A DNA stretch of 64,000 nucleotides from Myrica gale (Eukaryota > Streptophyta > Magnoliopsida > Fagales > Myricaceae): NCBI GenBank assembly GCA_963930655.1, contig OZ005608.1, forward strand, positions 14,570,001 through 14,634,000. Direction: 5' to 3'. The position numbers and the translations under genes were made by a program. Below, one piece after another: positions 57,515 through 64,000 of the stretch (within the stretch, counting starts at the first letter, position 1; every line of letters begins with the position of its first letter). The notes under the pieces were generated by a model. That model saw only the letters and a list, made by a program, of their open reading frames with translations, did not search any database and had not been told where the DNA came from.

Positions 57515-60500
57515 TGTCACGCCCCGAACGGCACCCCGCAGGAAATGTGACAGCCGCGAGCTATTCTCCGGATAGCTCCAGCGTTCTTACTTACTTGCTT
57601 ACGTGCTTACGGCGGAAACATACAAGATCGCGTGGGATTTGACCTAAATCGTACATAATCAGGGTTCTCATTAAGTTTTCATACAAAACATATATAATAT
57701 TTAGAATTCAACTAGTGACGGATATCATCGATCAGGTCACCATAATCAAAATAAGAATAACATCTGGGTCCTTCTAAGTCAGGTAGTCCTCCTGACTCTC
57801 TTCACCTGTGGCATCTGAAATGACACAATTTTTAAAAACGTGAGTTAAAAAGACTCAGTAAGGGAAAGACATAACTTTGAAACATGCTCTTGACTTATGC
57901 TTGCTTAATCATGAAAGAAGAGAACTTGATAAGTGATGTACATGCATGTCATGGATATGCACATGCTCTTACTTAAATTCGGCCCCAGGCCCTTGAAAAT
58001 TTCTTATTCATACTTGTGCCACTCTTGGCCTTTCACAACCATTTCATTTCTTTTACCTGTGGGCTCGCTCCATTTAACCCCTGAAGTCAGGGTTGTGCGT
58101 TCCCTTTGGAACCGTCTCCGATTTCCCTTGGAGATCTTACATACGGTCAAGCTAGCGCACCTTCTCTCATTTGTCCTTCAGTGGCTAGACATGACCCTTG
58201 GAGGCACCACACCTTCTCAATGTCCTTCAGTGTGGTTTGCACAGCCTCGTGGATTCACCCATCCTTCTCACATTTGTCCTTCGGTATGGGAGTCCATCTT
58301 GATGGTACGGTACCGACCGGTGCCCCTTAACTTAACTTATCGTTTCATAAAACTTCCCATAGTCTTTTCATAAAAATCATTGCATAAACTTCTTCTTGAA
58401 AAATTCATGCAATGCACATGTCATGTTATGCTTGCTTAAAATTCATGCTTGTTCATGAAACGATGCAGTGTGTCATTCCAGTTTTGAAAAAGAATACTTA
58501 CTGTCCACTTACAGTATCCACTTACTCTTGGTCCTCCTTGGTAGTGTATAAAACACGTAGATCGCCTACAAGCGATTCAAATATTTCTTAGACTTTAAGA
58601 AATAGCACGTAATTATTAAATATATATATATATACATATATCACTGAAATTCTTTTTAATCATTTAAAGTATTTTATTTACTCTTCTAATAATATCTAAA
58701 CTTAGGTTATTTAATCAATCTCTATTACGATGTATTTATGTGCCTATTTACGATTAGGGTTAATCAACAATTAATAGATTTGGGATTAAACCTAAGTCTC
58801 CCATTAGTTAATGAACTACATTAAACCTTACAACAAACTATTAATAACTTAATCACACTTAAATCTTGAATTGGACCTTAAACCTCAATTAATCCCGAGT
58901 ACTAACCCTAACTAGGGTTTCGAATATTTTTTATTGCATGATCATGGTTCTTCAACATTTATTCCAATTAGCCTTATTCCCAATTTCAATTATCCAATAC
59001 AACAATTATAAACCGATTATCAAACTTACTCTTAGGGTTTCATTCCTTTATGACATTCGGCCAACTCTTGTTTTGTGCATCCCTTAATCACAACATTAAC
59101 TTCAAGGGTGATCCCATCCTCCATTCAATCAATTTCGCAACCTAGGATCTAAGAATCAAAACACAAACATAAGAGATCAAGCACTAACCTATTCGGCCAG
59201 CACACTCATTTTCCAAATAGTCAAGTTTTCTTTTGTTTCTTTCAACTTGCATGCATCCTTTACACTTCATAATTATCTACTATACATTAGGCCAATAATC
59301 TAGCATATAACAAGACCAATGACCAGATCCAATTATGCACAAAATAAATCTTGGAACCCTAGGTATACTATATTCGGCCTTACCTCATAATATCACCTTT
59401 TATACTTAGAAAATTTATACATACATACTTTGCACTCTACAATCCATCTTAGCATGTATTTACTTCATATCTTCATCATTAATATCCACATGACCAGATC
59501 TATACTTTAGACATATCAACAGCCCTAGATCTAAGGAAATATCCAACTTTCATCCAACAAAACATAACCTAGGTTAGATCTAACTTCATCTAATATACAT
59601 TGTCTATTCCTTACATTTTTCCAACATTCAATCTTAGATCTAAAGCATGTATGTCCAGATCTAACACTTGCACATAACCATGTTCAAAATCCAATTAAAA
59701 TAGAACATAAAAACCCAAGATCCAACCACATAAGTTTCGGCCAACAAGGGAGATGTGAGATCCATATTTTTACCTTGTTGTTCCTTCTTCTTTCCCTTTG
59801 ATCCTTTGAAAGCTTCTCCTCCCTTTCACCTACTCAGCAACCTAATGCTCTTAATCATTCAGATCTCACCATATCCAAGCATAACAACTCAAATCCTAAG
59901 ATCTATACACAAGAGAGTTTGACCATCAAGAGGAAAACAAGATCCGGTTTTTACCTTAGTGCTTCTTTGTTTTCCTTTTCTCTTTTTCCTTTGCACAACA
60001 CCTCTTGACTTCACCTTCTTCTTCTTCCTTGTCCTCCTTCTTCCCCTACACGAAATTCTCTTGACAGCAGCTCAACCTCAGCCTTTTGGGTTCAAGAGTT
60101 TCGGTTCTCCCTTGGTTCCTCTCCTTTCTCTCTTTTGGTGTTCGGTTTCTCCCTTCCCTTTGGTGTTCGGTTTCTCACTTCTAAGCTATGTGATGCACAA
60201 CCAAAAAGCTCCAAATGAGTGTGTATAAGGGCTATGCATAAAAGGCCTCTCACAAAGAACAAATTGGAATGCATTTGGACAAGAAATCCGGCCATGACAT
60301 CTTTTCCTCTTCCATGTCATTTTTCAGCTTTTTCATCTCTTGCCTTTCTAGTATAACAACTTATCATGTCACAATTTCAACTTCTCTTGTCCTTCACGTG
60401 TGTCTCTCCCCCACCACATAAATCCAACTTTTATTTAAAGACTTGTTCCACCATTTGGTTTATTTGGTTGAATTCCAACTACCTAGTTTACTATCCTAAT

Positions 60501-61260
60501 CTAGTTGCTTAGGAAACTTAAGTAAGATTAGTTCCATTAATCTAACTTTCTAAATCTAATTTTCATGGCCCATTGGGCAGTCCATTAAGCCCTTAATTCA
60601 AGGCCCATCATCATCTCCTAAAGCCCAATTCATAAGCCTAAGGGCTTAGGACCAATGTCCAACTCTCTTAAGGCCCAATAACACCATTTCAAGGCTCATT
60701 GCCATGGGCTTCATGACAATCCAATATCATGCTTTCCAAAGCCCATCTCCATGATTATTTTGGCAGCCCATTAGCATGACATTATAGGCCCAATATACAC
60801 CAAATGTTATAAGCCTCATGGTAGCCCAACATCACACTTCAAGGGCCCATCATCACATGTACTTGGGCAGCCCATATGTCAAAACTTCAAGGCCCAATTA
60901 CATCCAATAACCGGCCATAAATGGGTAGCCCAATGTCAGCCCATTATTGAGGTTTCTAAGCCCAACATGCAAGTCTTAATACTCCAAAATCATTCATAAG
61001 AAAATCCTTCAAAATTTAAAATCAAGAATATTGATGGAAAATATACAATTAATCTAGCAACATACAATTGGTTACTATAAAATTTAAAATCCCATCCATA
61101 GCATCATAGCATCACATTTTAGAAATTCAAAATAATTACACATACATTTTCTTAACATAAAATCATGCCTTGTCCAAGCAAGGTTTCTTTTAACACAGAA
61201 TAGGCCATGAAATCCTTCATCTAGTAATGAAGTAGACCCAGGTTTCTTCGGGGTCTTACA
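57515..61260 (-). repeat. 3' LTR of a minus-strand Tekay-like gypsy element
   Basis: On the minus strand it starts TGTAAGACCCCGAAG at 61260, next to a polypurine tract, and ends GTTCGGGGCGTGACA at 57515 (3746 bp). It aligns with the solo LTR at 24430-28344 over its length, including two diverged copies of the ccttctc(a/t)...tgtccttcagtg block. It contains a short AT microsatellite near 58620. The other LTR is beyond the window, so age and target duplication cannot be read. Frames inside are fortuitous. Confidence 0.9.
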
Positions 61261-61271
61261 TCCTCCCCTCC
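61261..61271 (-). other. Polypurine tract of the minus-strand gypsy element
   Basis: Minus-strand ggaggggagga lies directly before the LTR start. The older copy has a similar tract (aggggagga) beside its LTR at 42107. Confidence 0.75.
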
Positions 61272-61299
61272 TTATAAAAATTCCGTCCTCGGAATTCGA

Positions 61300-62142
61300 T
61301 TACCATCGCCAATAATTTTGGCCTGACTGGGAGTGTGATGGGTGAGGGGGAGCATTCGTGCTCACCTCACTACTAATGTCTCCTTGAAACATATGGTCTG
61401 GGGAATTACTTCCCGTCCATGACTGTGACGATCTAGTATCTTGGTTCTGGTCTTCTAGACTAGGGTCATGGATCACATTTTCGGGAGGCATACGGAATGT
61501 GGGTCTAGAATCTACCTCCTGTGATGAGAGTCTAGTGTCAGAATGTACATCTTGTGGTCTGACTCTCCTACGATGCCTCCTCCGAGAACATTGTTGGAGG
61601 GTACAATCCGGCGTAGGGTTTCTTTCCCTTCGCCTTGCAGGTTCAGGTACAGGATCCTCTTCCATTGGATCCTGTCCGGGAGTCTCCTGTGGCTCTTCCT
61701 GAGGGTCCTCTTCAGGATCCTCCTCAGGATCTTCCTCCGGGTCTTCCTCAAAATCCTCTGGTAAAATGGTCCTTAGGGGAATGGCATTTATTGGCGACTC
61801 TGGCCAGTAAATACCCTCCAGATATCCAGAGCAGTCTGGTGATAAAGGTTGACCCCACCTGGAAGGTCCAGGTTGGTCTGCTGCAGGAGGTGGCGGGGGC
61901 TGGTGTGTCCCCACCATCCCTTCTTGCTAATAAGGTAAATGGGGCCGGTATGTTCTCCCCGTGTCTTCTCTTTCAGTCTCACGTGGTGCATGAGTCGGAG
62001 CCACATGGCTTCCCGACGGTCTCGACGAACCCTGAGGTCTAGGGTTGACTCGGAACAAACTGCGGTACTCTTGTGCTGTCATCCTTCTCTGAGAAGGCGT
62101 GCCCGAATGCTGGGAACGTGGGGGTCGACTACTCGGTGGCAT
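61300..62142 (-). pseudogene. Extra 3' ORF of the gypsy element (about 280 codons, one stop)
   Basis: One minus-strand frame from the ATG at 62142 (MPPSSRPPRSQ) to 61300, broken by a TAG at 61927. In order: a basic start with TAQEYRSLFRVNP, a proline-rich middle (HQPPPPPAADQPGPS), an acidic repeat (EEDPEEDPEEDPEEDPQEEP), an Arg-rich patch (RRRHRRRVR) and a C-terminus with SSQSWTGSNSPDH and SGQNYWRW. It lies 175 bp after the pol stop. The copy at 42149-43020 keeps both end motifs. No known domain is visible. The pattern looks disordered and charged; a role in nucleic-acid or chromatin binding is only a guess. Confidence 0.75.
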
Positions 62143-62317
62143 CTGACATCATAAATAAACGATCAGTCTCAACTTTTCAACTACAAATTCACAAATATAT
62201 AATTATCAATGGCAGCAATATCAGAAGACAACCAATCATAATTAATTAATCACGGCACACAAAGATCAATTAAGCAGACAATAACATTTTACTCGAAGTA
62301 AAATAGGGAATCATGTT

Positions 62318-64000
62318 TCAGGTTTGTTCATCCCGCAGTTGCGGGTATTTCTCGTACATCTCGCTCTCTAGCTCCCACGATGCTTCCCCTAGCCCATGGT
62401 TTTTCCATAAAACTTTTACAAGCGTTATGGCCTTCGTTCGCAGCTATTGCACCTTCCTATCGAGGATTTGCACCGGCTCCTCCGTATAGGTAAGGTTCTC
62501 CCTAATCTGCAAAGGCTCATGTTCTTAAACATGGGTAGGGTCAGATACATACTTACGCAAGAGCGAGACATGGAAAACGTCATGGACCCCCGATAGACTA
62601 GGCGGTAAGGCCAATCTGTACGCTATCGGTCCAACTTGCTCTAGTATCTCGAAAGGTCCTACGTATCTGGGTTGGAGCTTTTCTTTCTTCCCGAACCGCA
62701 TGATACCCTTATTCGGGGAAATCTTCAAGAATACCTTGTCTCCCGCTTCGAACGCTAATTCTCTTCGTCTGGTGTCTGCGTAGCTCTTCTGCCAACTCTG
62801 GGCCATTTTGAGTCTGTCTGTAATCACTTGGATCGTCTCCTTTGTCTTCGAGATTATTTCTGGCCCCAAGAGTCTCCCTTCTCCTACCTCATCCCAAAAC
62901 AATGGTGATTGGCACCTTCTTCCATACAAAGCTTCATACGGTGCCATGCCGATGCTCGATTGGAAGCTATTATTGTACGCGAACTCTGCTAAGGGCAAAT
63001 ACTGAGCCCAACTTCCCTTAAAGTCTATGACGCAAGCTCGCAGCATATCCTCCAGGATTTGAATCGTCCTTTCGGATTGTCCGTCCGTTTATGGGTGAAA
63101 TGCGGTACTGAAATTTAGTCGCGTGCCTAGGGCTTCTTGTAACTGCTTCCAAAATCGAGAAGTGAACCTCGGATCCCTATCCGATACTATACTCTTCGGC
63201 ACCCCGTGTAACCTCACAATCTCCTGCAAGTACACTTCGGCTAACTTTTCGGGGGTGTACTTTACTCTGATCGGCAAAAAGTGGGCTGACTTTGTCAACC
63301 GGTCCACTATTACCCAGACGGCATCGTAACCTGCCGTTGTCCGGGGCAACCCCATCACAAAATCCATAGCAATTCCTTCCCATTTCCATTCGGGAATCTC
63401 TAGAGGCTTCAATGTCCCTGCTGGCCTCTGGTGTTCTGCTTTCACTCTCTGACAAGTCAGACATCTAGCGACATACTCCGCAATCTCCCTCTTCATGTTC
63501 GGCCACCAATAGACTTTCTTGATGTCCTGATACATCTTCGTTCCTCCAGGGTGGATAGTATAGGGCGTAGTATGCGCCTCTGCCAAGATCAACTCTTTGA
63601 TTTCCCCATCACCGGGGATACAAATTCTATTCCGGTATCTCAGTACTCCATCCCTATCCCCAAAATCGGGATCATTATTCTTTCCAATCCTTTCCCTAAT
63701 CCCCACTATCACCGCATCGCTCTTCTGGGCCTCGCAAATTCGCTCCTCCAGCGATGGTTGCAATGAAAGCCCTGCGATGGAAACATACCGATCTGTTAAC
63801 ACGAGCGTGATCTCCTCTCTTTTAAGATCCTCCATGATCTCCTTCGCCACTACCTCCACGGCACTGGTTTCAACCGACTTCCGGCTTAGGGCATCTGCCA
63901 CCACGTTAGCTTTTCCAGGATGATAGCTAATGGTGCAATCATAGTCCTTAATCAACTCCAACCAGCGTCGTTGCCTCATATTCAACTCCTTTTGAGTGTT
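62318..64000 (-). pseudogene. Gypsy pol, C-terminal half (RNase H end, integrase, chromodomain), partial
   Basis: The frame runs in from beyond 64000. It reads the RNase H tail and [17 protein letters not shown], then the integrase zinc ([23 protein letters not shown]), the core with [19 protein letters not shown] and TDGQSERT giving the D,D,E triad, the GPFEILEQVGPIAYRLALP module and a chromodomain tail (ASWELESEMYEKYPQLRDEQ) ending at 62318. Three in-frame stops, at 63089, 62525 and 62444, are the only damage seen; the first and third fit C-to-T change of glutamine codons. Sequence type and LTR length suggest the Tekay/Del clade. Confidence 0.92.

Overview
This is nuclear DNA of a flowering plant, probably a eudicot. 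The first quarter is a tandem 5S ribosomal DNA array of canonical plant type. The rest is a graveyard of plant LTR retrotransposons (Ty1/copia and Ty3/gypsy chromoviruses), a LINE tail, a CACTA-like fragment and a foldback element, with remnants of three plant genes. I see no bacterial, organellar or CRISPR-like features. The species cannot be named from sequence alone.

1-17722: 5S rDNA in + orientation. The unit is mostly 397 bp: a 120-nt gene plus a spacer of about 277 bp. I count 39 full-length genes and 6 copies that share one internal 57-nt deletion. The array has clear higher-order structure: blocks of units with the same variant combination recur at multi-kb spacing. 17723-22959: a decayed copia element whose gag start is joined directly to a 5S spacer; it has a 3' LTR but no 5' LTR. 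22960-29900: mostly unassigned DNA with two probable exons of an unidentified gene (24161-24429), interrupted by a 3.9-kb solo LTR (24430-28344).

29900-45910: a nested pile. It holds direct repeats, CACTA-like subterminal repeats, an LTR edge, a minus-strand copia split by a solo LTR (32862-35182), an LTR fragment, a gypsy 3' LTR that itself holds a solo LTR (37658-41228), the 3' coding end of that gypsy element, a LINE tail, an old copia LTR and an AT-rich tandem repeat. Three solo LTRs have perfect 5-bp target duplications (GTATG, GCAAG, AGTGA).

46690-53716: a broken duplicate of a PP2A scaffold (A) subunit gene. Only its 5' leader, first coding exon and last coding exon remain. The leader is split by a complete 5.56-kb chromovirus (47004-52565) with two 593-bp LTRs that differ at six positions, primer-binding site, gag-pol and polypurine tract; its genes carry several stops and shifts. 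54935-55610: a long-armed foldback element with a GC-rich core. 56440-57258: a GT47 (MUR3-like) glycosyltransferase pseudogene on the minus strand. 57515-64000: the 3' part of a Tekay-like chromovirus on the minus strand with a 3.75-kb LTR. An extra ORF lies between its pol gene and LTR, and a second, older gypsy copy (42149-43020) has the same ORF in the same place.

No intact host protein gene is visible. The only features likely to be functional are the full-length 5S genes.
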